20,287 nucleotides of DNA from Bradyrhizobiaceae bacterium. Lineage in GTDB: Bacteria > Pseudomonadota > Alphaproteobacteria > Rhizobiales > Hyphomicrobiaceae. Below are positions 13,822-20,287 of the stretch, piece by piece. The notes under the pieces are model-generated. The model made no database searches and had not been told where the DNA came from. It saw only the letters and a list, made by a program, of their open reading frames with translations. The translations under genes and the position numbers were made by a program. Each line of letters opens with the position of its first letter. Positions within the stretch are counted from its first letter, which is position 1. Where the stretch lies: positions 1-20,287 of the forward strand of contig CANJPN010000033.1 in NCBI GenBank assembly GCA_947475855.1, read 5' to 3'.

Positions 13822-16800
13822 GCTGCCGGTGCACCCAGGCTCTGAGTGCTGCCTGCCGGGGTTTTTCGCGCTTGGGCCTGGTGGCTTTGGTCGCGATGGC
13901 GTTGGCGCTTGCGGTCGCACCGCGGGATGCTCTTGCGTTAAAGGCTGTTACGCTTGCCGCTGACCAGGATTCGGTAGAGATCACGGCCGACGCGGATATG
14001 CTCGGTTCGCGCGGCGACGCCATTCAGGTCGAGACTGCACCCGATGGGGAAGGCATGGTCGGCCGGATGTCCGTGAGGGCGTCAGCGCAGGGGCTCAGTC
14101 CGAACTGGCTCGTGTTCGCCCTGCGCAATACGAGTGACCGGCCGATGGAGCGCTGGGTCACGGCGGAGCGTTATTCCGTCATCGGCTCGGGCATCGTGTG
14201 GCCCAACCTGGATTCGCGCCGGATCGAACTGGTCACGCCATCGCTGGGGTTCCTTCCAGAGCGCGTGCGCAGCGACAGGGCAGACATTTTCAAGGTCACG
14301 CTGGAGCCCGGACAGACCGTTACCTATGTCGCGGAGTTGGCGTCCGACCGGTTTGCGCGGGTCTATGTGTGGAAGCCGCTCGAATACGAGCTGAAGGCGC
14401 GCGATCGGCAGCTCTACAACGGCATTCTCCTGGGTATCACCGGCGTGCTCGGTATCTTCCTGACGGCCGTATTTGCCGCCAACCACAAACCGATTTTTCC
14501 GTCTGCTGCGCTCGTGACGTGGTGTGTCCTGGCCTACCTCTGCGTCGACTTCGGGTTCTGGCACAAGCTGTTCCAGCTCAGGCCTGAAGACAACGCGGTT
14601 TACCGGGCAGGGACCGAGGCGGCGCTGGCAGCCAGCCTTCTCGTTTTCATGCATGTCTTCTTGCGGCTGACCGCTTTGCCCAGCCTCGTGCGCATGTTGC
14701 TGGTCGTGTGGATCATCGCGCAGATCGCGCTCGTCGGGCTCGCCATTATCGATGCGCGGCTTGCGTCGACGTTTGCGCGAGCGTCGTTCGCTGCGATCGG
14801 TGTGCTGGGAATTCTGGTTACGGGCTATCTCGCGTTGCGGGGCCAGGACCGGGCGTTGTCTCTCTTGCCTACGTGGATCCTGTTTCTCGTCTGGGTTTTC
14901 GCCGCGATGGTGACCCTGACCGGACGGCTATCGGGCGATGCGGTCGTATCGAGCCTGTCGGGCGGGCTCGTGTTGATCACGGTGCTCCTGGGATTCACGG
15001 TCACGCAGTTCGCGTTCCGCTCACTTGAACCGACGTTCGGAGCGGGGCCTGGCGAGCAGCATACTCGTTCGCTTGCGATCGACGGTGCGGGGGCGTCGGT
15101 GTGGGAGTGGAACGTTCGACGTGACGACGTGACGACGGGGCCATTGATCGAGGCGGTGCTTGGTCTTCGTGTCGGTGAGCTTTCGTCGAAGTCCGAGGAA
15201 TTCTGCCATCATCTGCATCCCGCGGATCGAGAGAGATTTCGGCTGCTGTTGTGGAGTGTGAAAGAGAACGGCGGCGGCGAAATCCGGCTCGAGTTCCGCA
15301 TGTTGCACGCGGACAATTCGTATCGCTGGTTCGATATCGAGGCAACGGCGGCGCCGGTGGCGGATCGGCGTGCGCTGCGGTGCGTTGGCCTTATTCGCGA
15401 TATTACAGAGGCAAAACGCGCGCAGGAGCGGCTTCTACACGATGCGGTTCATTGCAGTTTGACGGGATTGCCCAATCGCGAGTTGTTCATGGACCGCCTC
15501 GGGGTTGCCGTTGCGCGGGCAAAAAATGAACCCATGGTGATGCCGGCCGTCATCCTGATCGATATCGACAAATTTCGGCATGTGAACGCGGCCTATGGGC
15601 TCGTCGTCGCAGACAGCCTGCTGCTGACGCTGGCTCGCCGGCTTCAGCACCACCTGCAAACGCAGGATACATTGGCGCGGATCGGAGGCAATCAATTCGC
15701 GTTGCTCGCCATGCAGGCGCACGAGGCGAATGAGTTGCTGTCGACGGCGGAGAACGTTAGACGAGCCGTTCGTTCTCCCATTGCGATCGCAGGCGAGGAT
15801 GTCGTGATGACGGCCGCCGTCGGCATCGCGCTGTGGGATTCGAAGATCACTTCCGCGAATGAACTGTTGAAGGATGCCGAAGTCGCGCTTTACCGCGCCA
15901 AGCGTGGAGGGGCCGATCGCGCCGAGACGTTCCGGCCTGAGATGCGCACGGAGGTCGATAACCGCCTCGCCGTCGAGAGCGATCTGCGTGCGGCGATCGA
16001 GCGGCAGGATCTGAGTGTCCTGTATCAGCCGATCATTTCGATCGCGACCGAGGAACTCGCCGGTTTCGAGGCGCTGGTGCGCTGGCAGCATCCGCGGCTC
16101 GGCATGCTCGGGCCGAACGATTTCATCCCGATCGCAGAGGAGAGCGACCTGATTGTGCGGCTCGGCTCGCTGGTGCTCACGCGCGCGGTTGAAGATGCAG
16201 CGGTTTGGCAGCGGCAGTTGCCGCGCACGGACAGGCCGCTGTTCGTTTCGGTGAACATCTCGAGCCGTCAATTGTTCAGGGCCGACCTCGTGCAAGAGGT
16301 GCGGCAGGTTGTCGGTCGCATGCTGGTGCCGCCGGGATGCCTGCGGCTGGAACTGACCGAATCACTCGTGATGGAAAATCCGGAGCGTGCGGTTGAGGTT
16401 CTGGACATGCTGAAAGCTGCTGGCGCTGGATTGTCGCTCGACGATTTCGGTACCGGGTATTCGTCGCTCTCCTATCTCAATCGCTTCCCGTTCGACACGA
16501 TCAAGATCGACCGCGATATCGTGCAGGCGAGTACAGCGGACGGTAACGGGGCTGCCATTCTGCGGTCGATCGTGGCGTTGACGCACGAGCTGGGAAAGAA
16601 GGTCGTCGCCGAAGGCGTCGAGTTACAGGAGGATGTGGCGTTCCTTCGTCAGCTCGGGTGTGAGTACGCGCAAGGCTACTATTACGGTGAGCCGATTACG
16701 CAACGCGAAGTCGAGCAGATGCTGCGGGCGATCCGGAAGAACGAGCGGCGGATGCAACGTGTAGGGTTCTTCGCGGGCAAAGGACGGCGCGAGAAGGAGC

Positions 16801-17441
16801 CGGCGCGCGCGACTAAAGGAGCGCCTGCTGCTGCCGGAGCGCTTGCAAGCGCGGCGCCGGTGGCCGCTTACGAGGCGCCGGAAGTGCCGGTCAAGCAACA
16901 ACATCAGCAGTATTCTGTTCAGTCCCCGCCATCGGTGCAGGAGCCTTCGGTCACGCCATATGGCTATAACGGCCAGCACGTCCAGCCGTCTGTCTATGGT
17001 GCACCGCCGTTCGACCAGCCGCTTCCGGAAAACACGGTATGGCCCGAGCCGATGACGCATGAGGCCGGTGCACCGGTGCCGCCGCCGGTGCCCGGTGGTC
17101 CCGCCGTTCCTGCCGTTTTGCCGGGGCTCGCCGAATTGCTGGCGGTTACCGGTGGTAATAATGGGGCGCAGCCACCTGTATACGGGCATCCCCAGCCTGT
17201 GCACCGCCAAGAAAGTCACCACGAGTTCGTTGCTGGGGTGGAGCCTGTCCAGATCGAAACGCCGGCATCGCGAGCGCCGCCGCCGGCCGAGCCGGGGCCG
17301 TCTGAAACGCCACCAACACGTCCGTCGCGCCGAACTCCCACCCCGGCGTCGCCCGATCTTTCGAACCTGCCGCCGGCTATTGCACTCAGCCTATCGCGCC
17401 TTGCGCGGGGGAGCAGAGCGGGTGAGGACGGCGGCTCGTGA
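13818..17441 (+). CDS. 7TM-PAS-GGDEF-EAL cyclic-di-GMP phosphodiesterase-type protein with proline-rich tail
   Basis: The ATG at 13818 overlaps the GNAT stop and gives 1207 residues with a signal peptide (VALVAMALALAVAPRDALA). In order: a periplasmic DISMED2-like domain (about 40-190), seven transmembrane helices (about 198-400) like 7TMR-DISM receptors, a PAS domain (about 428-534, ending GLIRDITEAKRAQE), a GGDEF domain and an EAL domain. The GGDEF site is GGNQF (623-627), and no RxxD inhibitory site precedes it, so cyclase activity is unlikely. The EAL domain is intact: EALVRW (751-756), NISSRQL, LELTES, DDFGTGYSS (875-883), KIDRD and AEGVE (Glu932), so c-di-GMP hydrolysis is expected. From about residue 990 a roughly 215-residue Pro/Gln/Ala-rich tail follows, probably disordered and cytoplasmic. 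An upstream ATG at 13752 would add 22 residues inside the GNAT gene and is less likely. Confidence 0.9.
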   Translation: MSCRCTQALSAACRGFSRLGLVALVAMALALAVAPRDALALKAVTLAADQDSVEITADADMLGSRGDAIQVETAPDGEGMVGRMSVRASAQGLSPNWLVFALRNTSDRPMERWVTAERYSVIGSGIVWPNLDSRRIELVTPSLGFLPERVRSDRADIFKVTLEPGQTVTYVAELASDRFARVYVWKPLEYELKARDRQLYNGILLGITGVLGIFLTAVFAANHKPIFPSAALVTWCVLAYLCVDFGFWHKLFQLRPEDNAVYRAGTEAALAASLLVFMHVFLRLTALPSLVRMLLVVWIIAQIALVGLAIIDARLASTFARASFAAIGVLGILVTGYLALRGQDRALSLLPTWILFLVWVFAAMVTLTGRLSGDAVVSSLSGGLVLITVLLGFTVTQFAFRSLEPTFGAGPGEQHTRSLAIDGAGASVWEWNVRRDDVTTGPLIEAVLGLRVGELSSKSEEFCHHLHPADRERFRLLLWSVKENGGGEIRLEFRMLHADNSYRWFDIEATAAPVADRRALRCVGLIRDITEAKRAQERLLHDAVHCSLTGLPNRELFMDRLGVAVARAKNEPMVMPAVILIDIDKFRHVNAAYGLVVADSLLLTLARRLQHHLQTQDTLARIGGNQFALLAMQAHEANELLSTAENVRRAVRSPIAIAGEDVVMTAAVGIALWDSKITSANELLKDAEVALYRAKRGGADRAETFRPEMRTEVDNRLAVESDLRAAIERQDLSVLYQPIISIATEELAGFEALVRWQHPRLGMLGPNDFIPIAEESDLIVRLGSLVLTRAVEDAAVWQRQLPRTDRPLFVSVNISSRQLFRADLVQEVRQVVGRMLVPPGCLRLELTESLVMENPERAVEVLDMLKAAGAGLSLDDFGTGYSSLSYLNRFPFDTIKIDRDIVQASTADGNGAAILRSIVALTHELGKKVVAEGVELQEDVAFLRQLGCEYAQGYYYGEPITQREVEQMLRAIRKNERRMQRVGFFAGKGRREKEPARATKGAPAAAGALASAAPVAAYEAPEVPVKQQHQQYSVQSPPSVQEPSVTPYGYNGQHVQPSVYGAPPFDQPLPENTVWPEPMTHEAGAPVPPPVPGGPAVPAVLPGLAELLAVTGGNNGAQPPVYGHPQPVHRQESHHEFVAGVEPVQIETPASRAPPPAEPGPSETPPTRPSRRTPTPASPDLSNLPPAIALSLSRLARGSRAGEDGGS

Positions 17442-17704
17442 TCGGCTGGATTGGTGAGCGGCTGAGCTAGCCGGGATTGTTTGAGAGATTGTAGTCTCAG
17501 CTCGCCGCGAGGAGTTTCTGCTTGCGGCGAGGGCTGCATTCACACCGCCGCATTTCCCGTTGGGGCCGGCATTCGTGAACCTGCGGTTCGCCGTGTGACG
17601 AATTGCGGGAGTTCCGGAAGGCGTCTGTCTGGTCGGGGGGATGGTTCTGCACGTTCTGGTCTGGGAAGATGGCTGCTACTGCTGGACACACGAGGTGGCG
17701 TGAC
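17442..17704. other. Intergenic region with tandem hairpins, no supported gene
   Basis: This 263-bp gap ends the thrC operon and precedes the PrpD-like gene. It starts with two adjacent hairpins: TGAGA/TCTCA at 17482-17499, and CTCGCCGC/GCGGCGAG at 17501-17531, whose stem extends by GAG/CTT with one G-U pair to 11 bp. Neither has a T-run. A short open frame (17481-17708) crosses them but shows no family pattern or ribosome site. The ribosome site of the next gene is the GAGGTGG at about 17691-17697. Confidence 0.5.
17501..17531 (+). terminator. Candidate factor-dependent terminator hairpin after the thrC operon
   Basis: An 8-bp perfect GC-rich stem (CTCGCCGC with GCGGCGAG), extendable to 11 bp, sits 59 bases after the EAL stop. 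The lack of a T-run means it is not a standard intrinsic terminator, although hairpins without T-runs often end transcripts in GC-rich bacteria. Confidence 0.35.
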
Positions 17705-19027
17705 ATGAAGCTCACGGAAGTCTTCGCCGAGTTCGCTTCCGCATTCGTGCAACGGCCGCTCGATCCGGTGGTCGCGCATCATGCCAAGCGGGCTGTCATC
17801 GATTGGTATGCTTCGGTGCTGGCTGGGTCGGTCATTGCGCCAGCGACGTTGCTCGAGAAGGCTTACGCCGAGGACCTCGATCGGGGGGCGGCAAGGCTCG
17901 TCTCGGGGCGGAGTGGGACGGCGCGAACGGCAGCGTTGATCAACGGTTCTGCGGCTCACGCCGAGGAAGTCGACGATATTTTCCGCGAGGCGATCTATCA
18001 TCCCGGCGCGCCCACGATTGCGGCAGCGCTAGCTGCTGCTCAGGACGTCGGCGCAAACGGAGCTGCGTTCCTGAAAGGCGTCACTGTCGGCTACGAGGTT
18101 TCGACAAGGATCGGCGCTGCACTCGGGCGGGCGCACTACAAGTACTGGCACAACACGGGGACGGTGGGCACGTTCGGCGCAGCGGCTGCTGCGGCATGCG
18201 TCTACGGACTCGATACCTGGCGTTTCGCGCATGCGCTCGGCACGTGTGGAACGTTCGCGGCAGGGCTACAGCAAGCGTTTCGCGCGGATTCGATGTCCAA
18301 GCCACTGCATGCCGGGCGGGCGGCTGAAGCGGGTGTTGCTTCGGCCCAGATGGCGCGCGCGGGTGTTACCGGCGCACTCGACATCATCGACGGCGAGGCC
18401 GGTCTTGGCCGGGCAATGGGCGCTGGGCCGGATTGGGGGAATGCTGTCGCGACTTTGGGGCGCGAGTTCAACATCACGCAGATGACGTTCAAGAACCACG
18501 CATGCTGCGGTCACACCTTCGCGGCGATCGACGGCGCGCTGGAGGTGCAGAGGATGCTCGGGGTGCGTGCATCCGACATCGCGCGCGTGCACGTTGCAAC
18601 TTATGCGCCGGCGTTGGAGGTGGCGGGGAACGATCATCCCGCGACGTCAGCGGAGGCGCGTTTCAGCCTGAAGTATGTCGTCGCCACCGGGTTGGTCCAT
18701 GGCAGCACGCGTTTGAAGGCGTTCATGCCGGAGCGGTTGGCCTGTCGGGATACGCGCGATCTGATAACTCGTATCGACCTCGTGGTCGATCCGGAGATCG
18801 ATGCGAGGTTCCCGGGCAGGCGTGCGGCGCGGGTTGCGATCGAGGCCCGCGATGGACGACGGGCGGTGCATTTCCAGCCTGATCGCAAGGGCGATCCGGA
18901 GTTGCCGCTCACGGATCTCGATCTGGATGAAAAGTTTTCGGAGTTGGCCGAGCCGGTGATCGGCAAGGTGAAGGCGGCCGAATTGCTCGCTCGCATCAAG
19001 CGGCTCGAGGACGAGAAGTCGGTTTGA
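17705..19027 (+). CDS. MmgE/PrpD family protein (2-methylcitrate dehydratase-like)
   Basis: The ATG at 17705, with GAGGTGG 8 bases upstream, gives 440 residues. Family motifs are INGSAAHAEEVDDIF (79-93, active-site-type Asp90/Asp91), YHPGAP (98-103) and KNHACCGHT (263-271), equivalent to the K-x(3)-C-x(2)-H stretch of PrpD. Fold members include 2-methylcitrate dehydratase, cis-aconitate decarboxylase and immune-responsive gene 1; most relatives next to acyl-CoA dehydrogenases or CoA-transferases are uncharacterised dehydratases or decarboxylases of tricarboxylic or similar acids. No other propionate (prp) genes are present, so the methylcitrate cycle is not indicated. It precedes the acyl-CoA dehydrogenase by 24 bases and is probably cotranscribed. 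Upstream frame to 17603 is open but lacks a ribosome site and adds non-family residues. Confidence 0.88.
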   Translation: MKLTEVFAEFASAFVQRPLDPVVAHHAKRAVIDWYASVLAGSVIAPATLLEKAYAEDLDRGAARLVSGRSGTARTAALINGSAAHAEEVDDIFREAIYHPGAPTIAAALAAAQDVGANGAAFLKGVTVGYEVSTRIGAALGRAHYKYWHNTGTVGTFGAAAAAACVYGLDTWRFAHALGTCGTFAAGLQQAFRADSMSKPLHAGRAAEAGVASAQMARAGVTGALDIIDGEAGLGRAMGAGPDWGNAVATLGREFNITQMTFKNHACCGHTFAAIDGALEVQRMLGVRASDIARVHVATYAPALEVAGNDHPATSAEARFSLKYVVATGLVHGSTRLKAFMPERLACRDTRDLITRIDLVVDPEIDARFPGRRAARVAIEARDGRRAVHFQPDRKGDPELPLTDLDLDEKFSELAEPVIGKVKAAELLARIKRLEDEKSV

Positions 19028-19051
19028 ATTTTCTGCTGGATCTGGAGTGTC

Positions 19052-20206
19052 ATGAATTTTGAGTTGAGTGAAGAGGCCCGCGCGTTCGCGGATAGCGTTT
19101 CCAAGTTCGCGCGCGCGCATCTGGCAGAGGGTGCCCTGGCGCGGGCGCATACGCATGGCTACCCCTGGGATGTCGCGGGCAAGATTGCGGAACAGGGATT
19201 GCTGGGTGTGCTGTTTCCAGAGGCGGACGGCGGTGCAGGTGGGACGCTGCTCGATGCCGTGATCGCGATCCAGGAAGTGGCGCTGGTTTGTCCGCGTTCG
19301 GCCGACATCGTTCAGGCCGGGAATTTCGGGCCGATCCGCACGTTCCAGGAGTACGCGACACCCGAGCAGAAGGCGCGGTTCCTGCCGGATCTGTTGGCGG
19401 GCCGGTCACTGATCAGTCTGGGTATGACCGAGCCGGACGCGGGATCTGCGGTGACGGAACTGAAGTCGAGCGCGACGAAGGACGGCGACGGGTGGCTGAT
19501 CAACGGCACCAAGATCTTCTCGACGCATAGTCCGGAGGCGAAGGTGTTTCTCGTCTATGTGCGTTTCGGGCCGGGTGTTGGCGGTATCGGATCGGTGCTC
19601 GTCGAGAAGGGTACTCCGAGTTTTACAGTGGGCAAGCCGTCGCGCTTCATGAACGGGGAGGAGTGGTCTGAGTTGCACTTCGAGAACTGCCGGATTGGGC
19701 AAGGCAACGTGCTGCTCGGTGAAGGCGGCTTCAAGAAGCAGATCTCCGGGTTCAACGTGGAGCGGCTCGGAAATTCGTCGCGAGCGTTGGCGCTTGGGCG
19801 GCATGCTTTCAACATTGCGCGGGAGTACGCCAAAACGCGCAAGCAGTTCGGGCGGCAACTATGCGAGTTTCAGGGGCTGCAGTGGAAGTTTGCTGAAATG
19901 GCTGTGAAGCTCGATGCGGCTCAGTTGCTGCTGTATCGGGCGGTGGCGGGAGCCGAAGCTGCGGGCGGATTGCCTTCGGCCTACGATACGGCGGTGGCCA
20001 AGCTTGCATGCAACACGGCTGGCTTCGAGGTCGCCAATGAGTCGATGCAAGTGATGGGCGGTATGGGGTTCAGCGAAGAGAGCCTCGTCGAGTATTGCGT
20101 TCGGCGGACACGCGGCTGGATGATCGCCGGCGGCTCGATCGAAATTCTGAAGAACCGCATCGCGGAAAGCGTGTTCGATCGGCGGTTCGATCAGCGGAAG
20201 GGATAA
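19052..20206 (+). CDS. Acyl-CoA dehydrogenase (FAD), helix-G-glutamate type
   Basis: The 384-residue protein starts at ATG 19052 with GGAG 4 bases upstream. It has the acyl-CoA dehydrogenase order: helical N-domain, LGMTEPDAGSAVT (123-135, FAD/substrate loop), a beta domain, NVERLGNSSRALALG (235-249), the YAKTRKQFG motif (259-267) and a C-terminal FAD-contact end MQVMGGMGFSEESLVEYCV. The usual catalytic glutamate of the YEGT motif near the C-terminus is absent; the sequence there is IAGGSIEI (358-365). Glu237 in FNVERLG occupies the place where isovaleryl-CoA and long-chain dehydrogenases carry their catalytic base, so the enzyme may still be active. It likely oxidises an acyl-CoA in the cytoplasm, passing electrons to ETF. 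The link to the PrpD-like gene suggests a shared catabolic route; the substrate is unknown. Confidence 0.92.
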   Translation: MNFELSEEARAFADSVSKFARAHLAEGALARAHTHGYPWDVAGKIAEQGLLGVLFPEADGGAGGTLLDAVIAIQEVALVCPRSADIVQAGNFGPIRTFQEYATPEQKARFLPDLLAGRSLISLGMTEPDAGSAVTELKSSATKDGDGWLINGTKIFSTHSPEAKVFLVYVRFGPGVGGIGSVLVEKGTPSFTVGKPSRFMNGEEWSELHFENCRIGQGNVLLGEGGFKKQISGFNVERLGNSSRALALGRHAFNIAREYAKTRKQFGRQLCEFQGLQWKFAEMAVKLDAAQLLLYRAVAGAEAAGGLPSAYDTAVAKLACNTAGFEVANESMQVMGGMGFSEESLVEYCVRRTRGWMIAGGSIEILKNRIAESVFDRRFDQRKG

Positions 20207-20211
20207 GCGGG

Positions 20212-20287
20212 TCACGGCAGCTTCGTCGCGGCGATCGAGGTGTCGAGCGACTCGTAGTCGTAGTAGCCGATTGTTTCGTAGAGTTCC
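20212..20287 (-). CDS. C-terminal end of an unidentified minus-strand gene (partial)
   Basis: On the minus strand the last 24 codons before a TGA at 20214-20212 read as ELYETIGYYDYESLDTSIAA followed by TKLP. Codon third positions are mostly G or C, as in the neighbours, and the composition is protein-like, so a real gene probably enters from the right, convergent with the acyl-CoA dehydrogenase, 5 bases apart. Too little is visible to name the family. Confidence 0.45.
   Translation of the reverse strand, partial: ELYETIGYYDYESLDTSIAATKLP

Noticed and set aside
17481..17708. 75-codon plus-strand frame between the EAL and PrpD-like genes
   Set aside because: No ribosome site, Ser/Gly/Arg-rich random composition, it covers the hairpins and overlaps the start of the PrpD-like gene.
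1..20287. CRISPR arrays, tRNA/rRNA genes, insertion sequences or prophage genes
   Set aside because: No evenly spaced repeats, no tRNA-like cloverleaf or rRNA stretch, and no transposase, integrase or phage protein were seen on either strand.

Overview
The window looks like chromosomal DNA of a GC-rich alphaproteobacterium, most likely of the order Hyphomicrobiales (Bradyrhizobium/Xanthobacter-like). This rests on the dense GC-rich coding, the block threonine synthase - M16 peptidase - RimJ-like acetyltransferase - EAL protein, the DUF983/SURF1 pair of cytochrome oxidase loci, the ChbG/HpnK-type deacetylase and two orphan Bug (TctC) receptors. The lineage is inferred from gene content only; no rRNA or tRNA is present.

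Layout. (1) Positions 1-2180, minus strand: an operon of a GtrB/ArnC-like glycosyltransferase, a YdjC/ChbG/HpnK deacetylase and a GtrA-family membrane protein cut by the window edge, all joined by ATGA stop/start overlaps. It has the composition expected for making, deacetylating and flipping a polyprenyl-phosphate-linked amino sugar for envelope modification. (2) 2566-2823, minus: a small secreted six-cysteine protein. (3) 3064-5302, plus: a gentisate-dioxygenase-like bicupin, a cyclase/kynurenine-formamidase-family hydrolase, and a DUF983 zinc-ribbon membrane protein whose ATG overlaps the cyclase stop. A 12-bp perfect palindrome sits in the candidate promoter. (4) 5593-6357: SURF1, after a 290-bp hairpin-rich spacer. 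(5) 6506-8136: a Rieske ferredoxin and an ACMSD-like amidohydrolase. (6) 8150-10289, minus: two Bug periplasmic receptors. (7) 10526-17441, plus: thrC, M16 zinc peptidase, GNAT and a large 7TM-PAS-GGDEF-EAL protein, tightly packed. (8) 17705-20206, plus: an MmgE/PrpD-family protein and an acyl-CoA dehydrogenase. (9) The last 76 bases hold the C-terminus of an unidentified minus-strand gene.

How they may work together. The dioxygenase, cyclase, Rieske protein, amidohydrolase and Bug receptors, perhaps with the PrpD/acyl-CoA dehydrogenase pair, look like parts of an unassigned route for taking up and degrading an aromatic or cyclic carboxylic acid. They are interleaved with housekeeping genes (DUF983, SURF1, thrC) that are usually neighbours of oxidase genes, suggesting catabolic genes were inserted into an older core block. 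The substrate cannot be told from sequence alone. The two most interesting units are this mosaic pathway and the glycosyltransferase-deacetylase-GtrA cassette.
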